Origin: Streptomyces sp. SCSIO 30461
GTDB lineage: Bacteria; Actinomycetota; Actinomycetes; Streptomycetales; Streptomycetaceae
Length of the DNA stretch: 64,000 nucleotides
Direction of reading: 5' to 3'
NCBI RefSeq assembly: GCF_037023745.1
Contig: NZ_CP146101.1
Coordinates: 7,296,001 to 7,360,000, forward strand
Both the position numbers and the translations under genes were made by a program. Each line of letters opens with the position of its first letter. The first letter of the stretch is position 1. Below the pieces are notes generated by a model. That model was not told the origin of the DNA. It ran no database searches and saw only the letters and a program-made list of their open reading frames with translations. This document shows positions 1 to 10,276 of this stretch, one piece after another.

Positions 1-1742
1 TTGGTGCCGTCGGCACCGCTGCCGCCCTTGTTCCCGCCTTCGCCGCCGGCGGCGGCGCCTCCGGCGGCCGTGCCGTTACCCGCCTTGCCCTGTCCCCCGG
101 TCTTGTCGTCGTCGCCGTTGAACGCGACGGCGAGCACCGTGGCGAGCACGGCCAGCGCGGCGACCAGCGCGATGACCACCAGGGTGCGGCGGGGCACCAC
201 ATCGGTGATCGGAGCCCGAACGGGTGCCGTCCGGGTGCCCGTCGCAGCAACCGTCGCTGACTCGGGCACGGGCTCCTGGTCGGGCTTCGCCGCCGCGTTC
301 CGCACGGAGCGCAGGGCACTGCGCACCCTTTCGGCAGCCGCGTCGGCCGCGTCCTTGGTGCGTTCCTTGGCCCGGTCCTTGGCGCCGTCCCCGCCACGCT
401 CCTTCGCCGGTGCGGTGGGCTCGGGCGGCAGCGGCGGCAGGCCCACCACCCGGGTCGCCTCGGGTGACGGCTCGGGCTCGGCGACAGCCGGGGCCTCGGG
501 CATCCGGATGACGTCCAGCAGCAGGGCACGGGCACCCGCGTCGTCGAGCCGCTGTGCCGGGTCCTTGGCCAGCAGCCCGTAGATGACCTCTTCCAGCGGG
601 CCCGCGTTCTTGGGCGGGTCGAGCGGCTCGGTCATGACGGCGGTGAGGGTGGCGATCGCTGAGCCCTTGTCATACGGCGGGCAGCCCTCGACGCTCGCGT
701 ACAGCAGACCGCCGAGCGACCAGAGGTCCGCAGCGGGGCCGGGCTTGTGGCCGCGGGCGCGCTCCGGCGAAATGTAGGAGGGCGCGCCGACGAGCATGCC
801 GGTGGACGTGATGGACGGGTCGCCTTCGACCTGTGCGATGCCGAAGTCGGTGAGGACGACCCGTCCGTCGGTCTCGATGAGTACGTTGGACGGCTTCACA
901 TCCCGATGCAGAATGCCCTCGCGGTGCGCTGAGCGCAGCACATCGAGGATCGCGAGACCGACCTCGGCAGCCCGGCGCGGCGTCAGAAGCCCGTCCTCGC
1001 GGACCACTTCCGCGAGCGACTTGCCCTCGACGAGCTCCATCACGATCCAGGGGCGGTCATCCTCGTCCACCACGTCGTAGACCGTCACCGCGTTGGTGTT
1101 GCGGATCCGGGCGATCGCCTTGGCCTCGCGCAGGGTCCGGGTGATGAGCCGGCGCTTCTCGTCCTCGTCGATGCTGCTGGTGAAGCGCAGCTCCTTCACG
1201 GCGACGGTGCGTCCGAGCGTTTCGTCGACGGCACGCCACACGGTGCCCATGCCGCCTCGCCCGAGCACCCCGCCGATCCGGTAGCGCCCACCGAGCAACC
1301 GGCCTTCGGCCGATGGCCTCATCGCGGCGGGCGTGCCGCGTCCGGCAACGGATGAGGCTCCGCCCTTGCCCACCCGCGGACCCTCGGCGCCCGTCCTCGA
1401 ATCCGCGCCGCCGGTATCCGTGGACTTCTCGACGTCCGTGGACTTCTCGACGTCCTTGAACTCCTCGATGACCGTGGACTTCCTGACATCATCGGGCTCT
1501 TCGACGCCCGTGGACTCCTCAGCGTCCCCGGCGTCCTTGGGCGCTTCGGCGACCTTCACGTCCGCGTCCGCGACGCTTCCGGCCGACCCGGCGCCATCCG
1601 ATGGCCTCGCGTCCGCCGCCTTCTTGTCCGCTTCCGTGCCCGAGCCCACGTCAGAGCTCTTCGCACCGGCGCCATCGGCGTCCTGGTCAGCGTCCCGCAA
1701 GGGCTCCGGTGTCGTGTCCCGCGACTGCTCCGCCTCCGACAT
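1..1742 (-). CDS. Membrane-anchored Ser/Thr protein kinase (3' end off the window)
   Basis: Hanks-type kinase, expected to phosphorylate Ser/Thr in signalling at the membrane. 580 codons are visible from the ATG at 1742 and the frame is still open at base 1. Residues 1-150 are an acidic, Ser/Thr-rich, low-complexity region. The kinase domain begins with the glycine loop VLGRGGMG (159-166), followed by the ATP-binding Lys183 in AVKEL, the catalytic HRDVKPSN (Asp281) and DFG (299-301). A membrane segment rich in Val, Ala and Leu lies at about 519-541, followed by a Gly-rich external stretch. No PASTA repeat is visible in the part present, so the sensor is unknown. All catalytic motifs are intact. 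It is the last gene at the left edge and is transcribed away from glpD. Confidence 0.93.
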   Translation of the reverse strand, partial: MSEAEQSRDTTPEPLRDADQDADGAGAKSSDVGSGTEADKKAADARPSDGAGSAGSVADADVKVAEAPKDAGDAEESTGVEEPDDVRKSTVIEEFKDVEKSTDVEKSTDTGGADSRTGAEGPRVGKGGASSVAGRGTPAAMRPSAEGRLLGGRYRIGGVLGRGGMGTVWRAVDETLGRTVAVKELRFTSSIDEDEKRRLITRTLREAKAIARIRNTNAVTVYDVVDEDDRPWIVMELVEGKSLAEVVREDGLLTPRRAAEVGLAILDVLRSAHREGILHRDVKPSNVLIETDGRVVLTDFGIAQVEGDPSITSTGMLVGAPSYISPERARGHKPGPAADLWSLGGLLYASVEGCPPYDKGSAIATLTAVMTEPLDPPKNAGPLEEVIYGLLAKDPAQRLDDAGARALLLDVIRMPEAPAVAEPEPSPEATRVVGLPPLPPEPTAPAKERGGDGAKDRAKERTKDAADAAAERVRSALRSVRNAAAKPDQEPVPESATVAATGTRTAPVRAPITDVVPRRTLVVIALVAALAVLATVLAVAFNGDDDKTGGQGKAGNGTAAGGAAAGGEGGNKGGSGADGT

Positions 1743-1875
1743 GCGTCCCCTCTGCGATCCCTGATCCCCGCCCGCGTATGCCGCTCCACGCGATGCGGTA
1801 ACGCGCCCTGGAAGAGTCCTCATTCTCTCTTATTCCAGGACCGCCGGTGCTCCCGGGTCCGCCGTGCGTCAGTAC

Positions 1876-1904
1876 AGGCGTGCGGAGGGGCACTCCGCAC
1901 GCCT
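1876..1904 (-). terminator. Stem-loop downstream of glpD
   Basis: A perfect 11-bp stem (aggcgtgcgga / tccgcacgcct) with a 7-nt loop lies about 140 nt beyond the glpD stop. There is no T-tract, as is usual for Streptomyces terminators. The rest of the 303-bp gap between the kinase start (1742) and glpD end (2046) shows nothing else I can name; the kinase promoter should also lie here. Confidence 0.5.
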
Positions 1905-2045
1905 CCCAGGAGTTGGGGTCCGCGGCGCGATCCGAAACACCGGGAGACGAGGGAACCGGCCGGTACGTCAGGAGTCTGCCCGAGTGGCACACACCTGCCC
2001 GGGCACACCGAGCCCAACACACCCCTGCGGACACGCTGATCCCGC

Positions 2046-3761
2046 CTACTGGAGCGGAACGATGTCGGGTGCCCCCAGCCGTGCGGCGTCGGCCGTCAGG
2101 TCGTCCGGCTGCCGCTGGGACTCCCGCTCTGCTTCCACCCGCTTCTCGTAGTGCGCGATCTCCTTCTCTATCTGGTCCTTGTCCCAGCCGAGCACCGGCG
2201 CCATCAGCTCGGCGCATTCCCTGGCGCTGCGCGTGCCCCGGTCGAAGGTCTCGATCGAGATCCGTGTACGCCGGGTGAGAACGTCGTCCAGATGGCGGGC
2301 GCCCTCGTGAGAGGCGGCGTAGACGATCTCCGCCCGCAGATAGTCGTCGGCGGCGGCGAGCGGCTCGCCGAGCCCGGGATCCTTCGCTATGAGTTCCAGC
2401 ACTTCCTCGGTCATCGAACCGAAGCGGTCCAGCAGGTGCTCCACCCTGGCGACATGGATCCCGGTGCTCTCGGCGATCCTCGCCCGGGAGTTCCAGAGCG
2501 CCCGACAGCCCTCGGCCCCCAGCAGCGGCACGTCCTCCGTGACACAGGACGCGACCCGCTGGTCGAGGCCGTGCACCGCCTCGTCCACGGCGTCCTTCGC
2601 CATCACCCGGTAGGTCGTGTACTTGCCGCCGGCGACGACGACCAGCCCCGGGGCGGTATGGGCCACGGTGTGCTCCCGGGTGAGCTTGCTTGTGGCCTCC
2701 GACTCGCCCGCGAGCAGCGGTCGCAAGCCCGCGTACACCCCCTGGACGTCGTCACGGCTGAGCGGCACGGCCAGCACGGAGTTGACGTGTTCGAGCAGAT
2801 AGTCGATATCGGCGCTTGAGGCGGCGGGGTGCGCCTTGTCCAGGTCCCAGTCGGTGTCCGTGGTCCCGATGATCCAGTGCCGGCCCCAGGGGATGACGAA
2901 GAGCACGGACTTCTCGGTGCGCAGGATCAGCCCTGTGCTGGAGTGGATACGGTCCTTGGGCACCACCAGATGGATGCCCTTGGAAGCCCTGACATGGAAC
3001 TGCCCGCGCTCGCCGATCAGCGCCTGGGTGTCGTCGGTCCACACCCCCGTGGCGTTGACGATCTGCTTGGCCCTGATCTCGTACTCCCCGCCGGCCTCCA
3101 CGTCCTGCACACGGGCGCCGACGACCCGCTCGCCCTCCCGCAGGAAACCGACGACCCTCGCCCTGCTGGCGACCAGGGCGCCGTAGCTCGCCGCGGTGCG
3201 CACCAGGGTGGTCACGAAGCGGGCGTCGTCCATCTGGGCGTCGTAGTACTGCAAAGCGCCCACCAGCGCATCCTTGCGCAGGCACGGCGCGACGCGCAGG
3301 GCGTGCGTGCGGCTGAGGTGGCGGTGGAGGGGCAGACCGCGGCCGCGGCCGCGGCCCGATGAAACCGACATGGCGTCGTACAGCGCGACACCCGATCCGG
3401 CGTAGAGCCGCTCCCAACCCCTGTGCCGGAGCGGATACAGGAAGGGCACGGGCCGCACCAAGTGCGGGGCAAGCCGCTCAAGCAGCAGTCCCCGCTCCTT
3501 GAGCGCCTCCCGAACGAGTGCGAAGTCCAGCATCTCCAGATACCGCAGTCCGCCGTGGATGAGCTTGCTGGATCTGCTGGAGGTGCCCGACGCCCAGTCC
3601 CGGGCCTCCACCAGGCCGGTGGAGAGCCCGCGCGTCGCCGCGTCCAATGCGGTGCCCGCGCCGACCACACCCGCGCCGACGACCAGCACATCCAGCTCAT
3701 GCTCCGCCAGCGCGGCGAGTGCCTCCGCCCGCTCGGCGGGCCCCAGTGTCGCTGTCCTCAC
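2046..3761 (-). CDS. glpD: Glycerol-3-phosphate dehydrogenase (FAD, aerobic type)
   Basis: Oxidises sn-glycerol-3-phosphate to dihydroxyacetone phosphate at the membrane, passing electrons to quinone, for glycerol use. 571 aa from a GTG start. The FAD-binding GxGxxG (VVGAGVVGAG, residues 29-34) and the SRSSKLIHGGLRYLE motif of the DAO/GlpD family are intact. I chose GTG at 3761 because GGAGG sits 6 nt upstream; an ATG at 3815 would add 18 residues of unrelated character. A local GC repeat (about 3340-3358) encodes a short Gly-Arg run. A 20-codon ORF with its own ribosome site precedes it. It is a single-gene unit and no glycerol uptake gene is adjacent. Confidence 0.96.
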   Translation of the reverse strand: MRTATLGPAERAEALAALAEHELDVLVVGAGVVGAGTALDAATRGLSTGLVEARDWASGTSSRSSKLIHGGLRYLEMLDFALVREALKERGLLLERLAPHLVRPVPFLYPLRHRGWERLYAGSGVALYDAMSVSSGRGRGRGLPLHRHLSRTHALRVAPCLRKDALVGALQYYDAQMDDARFVTTLVRTAASYGALVASRARVVGFLREGERVVGARVQDVEAGGEYEIRAKQIVNATGVWTDDTQALIGERGQFHVRASKGIHLVVPKDRIHSSTGLILRTEKSVLFVIPWGRHWIIGTTDTDWDLDKAHPAASSADIDYLLEHVNSVLAVPLSRDDVQGVYAGLRPLLAGESEATSKLTREHTVAHTAPGLVVVAGGKYTTYRVMAKDAVDEAVHGLDQRVASCVTEDVPLLGAEGCRALWNSRARIAESTGIHVARVEHLLDRFGSMTEEVLELIAKDPGLGEPLAAADDYLRAEIVYAASHEGARHLDDVLTRRTRISIETFDRGTRSARECAELMAPVLGWDKDQIEKEIAHYEKRVEAERESQRQPDDLTADAARLGAPDIVPLQ

Positions 3762-3824
3762 GGCTGCCTCCAGTCGCCCCCATCGGTGGGACTCACACCT
3801 CGATTCTGTCCGCACTCCCCCGCT

Positions 3825-3887
3825 TCAGCCACCGCCTGTGGACAACACTCGGAGCACCAGCGACGCGCAATGCCATACTTCGGTCAT
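3825..3887 (-). CDS. Possible 20-codon leader peptide before glpD
   Basis: ATG at 3887 is preceded by AGGAG with 6-nt spacing, a near-ideal ribosome site, and reads 20 codons (starting MTEVWHCASLVL, ending in three Gly) to TGA at 3827-3825. It ends 63 nt before the glpD start and reads the same way. The sequence shows the signal and the frame; translation and any role in glpD control are inference. No run of regulatory codons like those of amino-acid attenuators is seen. Confidence 0.3.
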   Translation of the reverse strand: MTEVWHCASLVLRVLSTGGG

Positions 3888-3982
3888 ATTTACTCCTAGT
3901 CTGACATTGCACATGCTCGTTCCGGCTCACAGAAGTTGCGAGCAGCGTCCCCTTCGGTTACAGGGAAGGACGGCCCACGGCC

Positions 3983-5224
3983 ATGCCAGCAGATCTCGCC
4001 GTCATCGGACTCGGCCACCTCGGACTGCCTCTCGCCCACGCGGCCGTGGCCGCCGGCATCGAGACCATCGGCTACGACACCGATCCACGCCCCGTCGCCG
4101 AACTGGCCGCCGGGCGCTCTCCGGCGGACGGTTCACTCAGCGCCGCCGGAATCCGCCGGATGCTCGCAGGCGGCTTCCGGCCGACCACCGACCCGAGTGC
4201 TCTCGGCCGGATCCGGACCGCGGTCATCTGCGCTCCCACCCCACTCGGCGCCGACCGCCGCCCCGATCTGAGCGCCGTCGACGAGGCCGCTCACGCACTG
4301 GCCGCACGACTGCGCCCGCGCACCACCGTGGTGCTGGAGTCCGCCGTGCCGCCCGGCACCACGGAAGGCCGACTGCGGGCCATCCTCGAAAGCGGATCCG
4401 GACTCCGCGCGGGTCGTGACTTCGCCCTCGCCCACTCGCCGAGCCGGCTCGACCCCGCCGACCGCCCACCCGGCTGCGCCGCGGCCCCCAAGGTGATCGG
4501 GGGACTCACCCCGGCCTGCACCGAAGCCGCCGCCGCGTTCTACGGGCGTATCACCGACAAGGTGGTGAGGGCACGCGGCCTACGCGAGGCGGAGACCGTC
4601 AAGGTGCTCGAAACCAACTTCCGGCACGTCAACATCGCCCTGGTCAACGAGATGTCGGTGCTCTGCCACGACCTCGGCATCGATCTGTGGGACGTCATCC
4701 GCTGCGTCGAGACCAAGCCGTTCGGCTTCCATGCCTTCCGGCCGGGGCCCGGTGTCGGGGGGCACGACAAACCTCTGGACACCATCGGCACGCACCGACC
4801 CCTGCGCTTGGTCGAACTGGCCGGCCGGATCAACGAGGGCATGCCCGGTTATGTCATCCAGCGCTGCGCCGCGCTGCTCAACGACCACGGGAAGTCCGTG
4901 CGCGGCGCGCGTGTACTGCTCCTGGGCGTCACCGGCACCGCGGACCTCGCCGGACTCGAAGGCTCGCCCGCACCCGAGATCGCCGAACGGCTGCGGGAGC
5001 TGGGCGCTTCCCTCTGCTACCACGACCCGTACGTCCCCGACTGGCGCGTCCAAGGCCGCCCGGTCCCCCGTGCGGACTTCCTCTACGAGGCAGCCGCCGA
5101 CGCCGATCTGACGATCCTGCTCCAGCACCACCGCACCTACGACCTCCAAGGCCTCTCGGTGAAGGCGCAGTTGCTGCTCGACACCAGGGGGGTGTCCCCG
5201 GCGGGCGCGGCGCACCGCCTCTGA
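3983..5224 (+). CDS. Nucleotide-sugar dehydrogenase-like protein lacking catalytic Cys
   Basis: 413 aa with the three-part fold of UDP-glucose/UDP-ManNAc dehydrogenases. It has an NAD-binding GLGHLGLP (9-16), a central region with KVLETNF and LVNEMS, the PGPGVGG loop, and a C-terminal NDP-sugar-binding part with GVTGTADLAG. Family enzymes oxidise an NDP-hexose to the uronate through a thiohemiacetal on a Cys in the sequence GGHC or GGSC. Here the loop reads GVGGHDKPLD, so that Cys is Asp262. It may be a one-step dehydrogenase, a binding protein or an inactive paralogue. The start is fixed by the N-terminal Rossmann motif; AGGGAAGGA lies about 13 nt upstream. It is divergent from glpD and has no sugar-pathway neighbours. 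Confidence 0.85.
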   Translation: MPADLAVIGLGHLGLPLAHAAVAAGIETIGYDTDPRPVAELAAGRSPADGSLSAAGIRRMLAGGFRPTTDPSALGRIRTAVICAPTPLGADRRPDLSAVDEAAHALAARLRPRTTVVLESAVPPGTTEGRLRAILESGSGLRAGRDFALAHSPSRLDPADRPPGCAAAPKVIGGLTPACTEAAAAFYGRITDKVVRARGLREAETVKVLETNFRHVNIALVNEMSVLCHDLGIDLWDVIRCVETKPFGFHAFRPGPGVGGHDKPLDTIGTHRPLRLVELAGRINEGMPGYVIQRCAALLNDHGKSVRGARVLLLGVTGTADLAGLEGSPAPEIAERLRELGASLCYHDPYVPDWRVQGRPVPRADFLYEAAADADLTILLQHHRTYDLQGLSVKAQLLLDTRGVSPAGAAHRL

Positions 5225-5524
5225 GGCGCGGCCACCAAGGTTGCCACCCCGTCAGTGACTTGCGGGGCTGGCCGCCACCTCGAGATGCCCCCGACCGAGG
5301 CGTTCTCGATCAGGGCGCAGTACCGGAAGAGGTAGCCGAGAACATCTCGACGGAGCACCGTGCTGGAGGAGCACTTCACTCCGGTGGCGGACGAGCAGCT
5401 CCGCGGCCGGAGGGTGACCGTGTACGAGCGCGTCCCACCGGTCCCGTAGCGCGCCCGACGCGGCCCCAGGGGCCGCGGCTCGGGCAGGACACGCGGCTTC
5501 GTGGCGTGGCGCACACCGTGCCAC
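5225..5524. other. Gene-free spacer left of the MITE
   Basis: About 300 bp with no convincing gene. One short plus-strand stretch (about 5361-5449, ending in TAG) reads like the tail of a protein (EEHFTPVADEQLRGRRVTVY) but has no start or recognisable domain, so it may be a gene remnant. No terminator of note was found. Confidence 0.35.
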
Positions 5525-5705
5525 CTAGGGCGTGTTGCGAAAGTAGCTCCGTCCGCCCGCAGGGCGGGGCCTGCGGCGTCTGGTGCGTGCGATCGCAAGG
5601 CGGAGGATCATCCTCGTACTGGACGTACGTGGATGACTCCGGCAACGCAGCGAGCGTGCGTGCCAGGCGTCGCGGGTCAGGAGGAACTTTCGCAACACGC
5701 CCTAG
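5525..5705. mobile_element. MITE with 17-bp perfect inverted ends in a CTAG target
   Basis: The left end GGGCGTGTTGCGAAAGT (5528-5544) and right end ACTTTCGCAACACGCCC (5686-5702) are perfect inverted repeats. Both ends abut CTAG (5525-5528, 5702-5705), which fits a TA duplication inside CTAG. The element is about 175 bp, too small for a transposase, and no ORF in it looks like one. Ends and target resemble those of IS5-type elements in Streptomyces, which would have to supply the transposase in trans; that parentage is inference. It lies in non-coding DNA between two convergent genes and so disrupts nothing visible. Confidence 0.8.
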
Positions 5706-5753
5706 CCGTGCGGTGCGGGGCGACTGCCGCCTCGCACCGCACGGCGCCGAGCG

Positions 5754-6878
5754 CTAGCGCTTGTGCTGGGAGTCCGCGACGGTCACCTCGACGCGCTGGA
5801 ACTCCTTCAGCTCGCTGTAGCCCGTCGTCGCCATCGCACGCTTCAGCGCGCCGAAGAAGTTCATCGACCCGTCCGGGCTGTGGGAAGGACCGGTCAGGAC
5901 CTCCTCGGTCGTACCGACGATGCCCAGGTCGACCAGCTTCCCGCGCGGGACGTCCTCGTGGACGGCCTCCATGCCCCAGTGGTGGCCCCGGCCGGGGGCA
6001 TCGGTGGCGCGGGCCAGCGGGGAGCCCATCATCACGGCGTCCGCGCCGCAGGCCACGGCCTTCGGGAGGTCGCCGGACCAGCCGACACCGCCGTCCGCGA
6101 TGACGTGGACGTACCGGCCGCCGGACTCGTCCATGTAGTCGCGGCGTGCCGCGGCGACATCCGCGACCGCGGTGGCCATCGGCACCTGGATGCCCAGCAC
6201 GTTCCGCGTGGTGTGCGCGGCGCCGCCGCCGAAGCCGACCAGGACGCCCGCGGCACCGGTGCGCATCAGGTGCAGCGCGGCGGTGTAGGTGGCGCAGCCG
6301 CCCACGATGACCGGGACGTCGAGCTCGTAGATGAACTGCTTGAGGTTGAGCGGCTCGGCGGCTCCCGAGACGTGCTCGGCGGAGACCGTGGTGCCGCGGA
6401 TGACGAAGATGTCCACGCCCGCGTCCACGACGGCCTTGGAGAACTGGGCGGTCCGCTGTGGCGACAGGGCGGCGGCTGTGACCACCCCGGCATCGCGGAC
6501 CTCCTTGATGCGCTGCCCGATCAGCTCCTCCTTGATCGGCGCGGCGTAGATCTCCTGGAGACGGCGGGTCGCGCTCTCGGCCGGCAGCTCCGCGATCTCG
6601 TCCAGCAGCGGCTGCGGGTCCTCGTAGCGGGTCCAGAGACCTTCGAGGTTGAGCACGCCCAGACCGCCGAGCTCACCGATGCGGATCGCGGTCTGCGGGG
6701 AGACGACCGAATCCATCGGGGCGGCCAGGAAGGGCAGTTCGAAGCGGTAGGCGTCGATCTGCCACGCGATCGAGACCTCCTTCGGGTCCCGGGTGCGCCG
6801 GCTCGGTACGACGGCGATGTCGTCGAACGCGTACGCCCTGCGGCCGCGCTTGCCGCGCCCGATCTCGATCTCAGTCAC
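5754..6878 (-). CDS. guaB3: GuaB3-family IMP dehydrogenase-related protein
   Basis: 374 aa, a TIM-barrel IMPDH/GMP-reductase homologue without the CBS pair of true IMPDH. It shows LPFLAAPMDSVV near the N terminus, GGCATYTAALHLM, and the phosphate-binding VIADGGVGWSGDL and MMGSPLARA. The catalytic loop, GPGSICTTR in the neighbouring guaB product, reads GGGAAHTTR here, so the active Cys is His. GuaB3 is a separate branch common in actinobacteria; its reaction here cannot be read from sequence, and a GMP-reductase-like or regulatory role in purine balance is possible. It lies just downstream of guaB on the same strand with a 117-bp gap, so co-transcription is likely. Confidence 0.88.
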   Translation of the reverse strand: MTEIEIGRGKRGRRAYAFDDIAVVPSRRTRDPKEVSIAWQIDAYRFELPFLAAPMDSVVSPQTAIRIGELGGLGVLNLEGLWTRYEDPQPLLDEIAELPAESATRRLQEIYAAPIKEELIGQRIKEVRDAGVVTAAALSPQRTAQFSKAVVDAGVDIFVIRGTTVSAEHVSGAAEPLNLKQFIYELDVPVIVGGCATYTAALHLMRTGAAGVLVGFGGGAAHTTRNVLGIQVPMATAVADVAAARRDYMDESGGRYVHVIADGGVGWSGDLPKAVACGADAVMMGSPLARATDAPGRGHHWGMEAVHEDVPRGKLVDLGIVGTTEEVLTGPSHSPDGSMNFFGALKRAMATTGYSELKEFQRVEVTVADSQHKR

Positions 6879-6995
6879 GATGTGTGGCCTTTCCCTCTAC
6901 GTCTGCGCCTACCAGTATCCCCGACGCGTACGCCAGGGGCGGTCCCGGGAATCCCAGGAACCGCCCCGGTGAAACGACCTCGCCGCTACTTCCTG

Positions 6996-8540
<1,545 letters not shown>

Positions 8541-8685
8541 CTAACGGGATCCGCCCGTGTCCCATTCCACGATCAAGATCAGCGAGCAGCTTTGTACGTT
8601 CATACGTTCATACGGCTGCTCATCCCGCTGCACTCAGCCGCCGCTCACTCGCCCTCCCCCCTACCCCTTCGGCCGCCCCTGCTGC

Positions 8686-9363
8686 TTACTGTCCAGCGAG
8701 CGCCCTCAGCCTGCTGAGCGCCCGGTGCTGGGCCACCCGTACCGCACCCGGCGACATCCCCAGCATCTGCCCGGTCTCCTCGGCGGTCAGCCCCACAGCC
8801 ACCCTCAACACCAGCAGCTCCCGCTGGTTCTCCGGCAGATTGGCGAGCAGCCGCTTGGCCCACTCCGCGTCGTCGCTGAGCAGCGCCCGCTCCTCGGGGC
8901 CGAGCGAATCGTCGGGACGCTCGGGCATCTCATCGGACGGTACGGCCGTGGAGCCCGGGTGCCGCATGGCGGCACGCTGGAGATCGGCGACCTTGTGGGC
9001 GGCGATCGCGAAGACGAACGCCTCGAACGGCTTTCCCGTATCGCGGTAGCGAGGCAGCGCCATGAGGACGGCGACACAGACCTCCTGTGCCAGGTCCTCC
9101 ACGAAGTGACGAGCATCACCAGGCAGCCGGCTGAGCCGCGTACGGCAGTAGCGCAGCGCGAGGGGATGCACATGCGCGAGCAGATCGTGTGTCGCCTGCT
9201 CATCGCCTTCGACGGCGCGCAGAACGAGTGCACCGATCACCCCGCGGGCATCCACCGCCTCGTCGCTGCGCATCGGTCCATGGTGCCTTGACTGCCGCTG
9301 GTCCATGGCACCGCGTCCATAGTTGTGCACCGAAGCGTTATGAGCAGGTGCGCCGGACGTCAT
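8686..9363 (-). CDS. RNA polymerase sigma factor, sigma-70 family (ECF-like)
   Basis: 225 aa. A region-2 block (about 55-130) includes the LRYCRTRL and [17 protein letters not shown] helices. An acidic linker follows, then a region-4 helix-turn-helix at about 175-220 ([18 protein letters not shown], then [20 protein letters not shown]). Regions 1.1 and 3 are absent, so it is an alternative sigma factor. The start at ATG 9363 is favoured by an AGGGGAGG stretch just upstream. No anti-sigma gene is adjacent. Being beside bldM suggests, but does not show, a role in development. Its regulon cannot be read from the sequence. Confidence 0.9.
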   Translation of the reverse strand: MTSGAPAHNASVHNYGRGAMDQRQSRHHGPMRSDEAVDARGVIGALVLRAVEGDEQATHDLLAHVHPLALRYCRTRLSRLPGDARHFVEDLAQEVCVAVLMALPRYRDTGKPFEAFVFAIAAHKVADLQRAAMRHPGSTAVPSDEMPERPDDSLGPEERALLSDDAEWAKRLLANLPENQRELLVLRVAVGLTAEETGQMLGMSPGAVRVAQHRALSRLRALAGQ

Positions 9364-9466
9364 CTCCTGCGCCCTCCCCTTGCGCTCGAACGACCTGTCC
9401 CCGAGTAGCTCCACACCTCAAGGATGCGGCATCCCACGGGAAACGTGTGCCCACGGCCCGTGGTCG

Positions 9467-9492
9467 CCACGCCCGCCGACCGGCGGGCGTGG
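9467..9492 (-). terminator. Stem-loop downstream of bldM
   Basis: The 12-nt arms ccacgcccgccg / cggcgggcgtgg are perfectly complementary around a 2-nt centre, so the real loop will be slightly larger. It lies about 170 nt beyond the bldM stop and upstream of the sigma-factor gene. The remaining bases of the 301-bp gap (9364-9664) hold no gene I can support. Confidence 0.5.
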
Positions 9493-9664
9493 GCGATGCC
9501 ACTCGCCGCGACACTCATGGCACGGCCCAGGGCGCCGTGCCGGACACCCTTCCCTGCGCCGCGCCCCGCCCCGTGACTGCCACTCCCCGGTGGCGCCCCC
9601 ACCACGAGGGGCGCGCACCATGGACCTGCTCACCGGGTACGGACCCGGCCTCACCAGGCACCGC

Positions 9665-10276
9665 TCAGCGAACCAGGCCCCAGCGGAATCCGAGCGCCAC
9701 CGCGTGCGCCCGGTCCGAGGCGCCCAGCTTCTTGAACAGTCGCCTGGCGTGGGTCTTCACCGTGTCCTCGGAGAGGAACAGCTCGCGCCCGATCTCGGCA
9801 TTCGACCGGCCGTGGCTCATGCCTTCGAGCACCTGGATCTCCCGCGCCGTCAGCGTGGGAGCCGCACCCATCTCGGCCGACCGCAGCCTGCGCGGGGCAA
9901 GCCGCCAGGTCGGGTCGGCCAGCGCCTGGGTCACCGTGGCCCGCAACTCGGCGCGCGATGCGTCCTTGTGCAGATAACCCCGGGCGCCGGCGGCCACGGC
10001 GAGCGCCACCCCGTCGAGGTCCTCGGCGACCGTGAGCATGATGATCCGGGCACCGGGGTCGGCGGAGAGCAGCCGACGGACCGTCTCGACGCCGCCCAGG
10101 CCGGGCATGCGTACGTCCATCAGAATCAGGTCCGAGCGGTCGGCGCCCCATCGGCGGAGGACTTCCTCGCCGTTGGCCGCGGTCGTCACGCGCTCTACGC
10201 CGGGCACGGTTGCGACCGCGCGGCGGAGCGCCTCTCGGGCGAGCGGGGAGTCGTCGCAGACGAGGACGGATGTCAT
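9665..10276 (-). CDS. bldM: BldM, atypical response regulator of development
   Basis: 203 aa. The receiver domain (1-120) has the acidic pair Asp8-Asp9, Asp54 in LILMDVRMPG and the Lys of GYLHKDA. A LuxR-type helix-turn-helix follows (about 138-200: LTAREIQVLEGMSHGRSNAE, then LFLSEDTVKTHARRLFKKL). In Streptomyces BldM activates aerial-growth genes as a homodimer and late sporulation genes as a heterodimer with WhiI; no sensor kinase partner is known or seen nearby. GGAGGG precedes the ATG by 5 nt. It is divergent from whiD across 381 bp, a conserved pairing of two developmental regulators. Confidence 0.95.
   Translation of the reverse strand: MTSVLVCDDSPLAREALRRAVATVPGVERVTTAANGEEVLRRWGADRSDLILMDVRMPGLGGVETVRRLLSADPGARIIMLTVAEDLDGVALAVAAGARGYLHKDASRAELRATVTQALADPTWRLAPRRLRSAEMGAAPTLTAREIQVLEGMSHGRSNAEIGRELFLSEDTVKTHARRLFKKLGASDRAHAVALGFRWGLVR

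Noticed and set aside
2151..2819. Long plus-strand ORFs over glpD, guaB, groEL, glmM and the ribosomal genes
   Set aside because: These are antisense or off-frame readings typical of 70% GC DNA; the opposite frames encode clearly conserved proteins.
3336..3360. GCGGCC repeats in glpD as an insertion or site
   Set aside because: In-frame low-complexity Gly-Arg codons; no structural break in the protein.
5528..5702. Full insertion sequence
   Set aside because: Only about 175 bp and no transposase frame; classed as a MITE.
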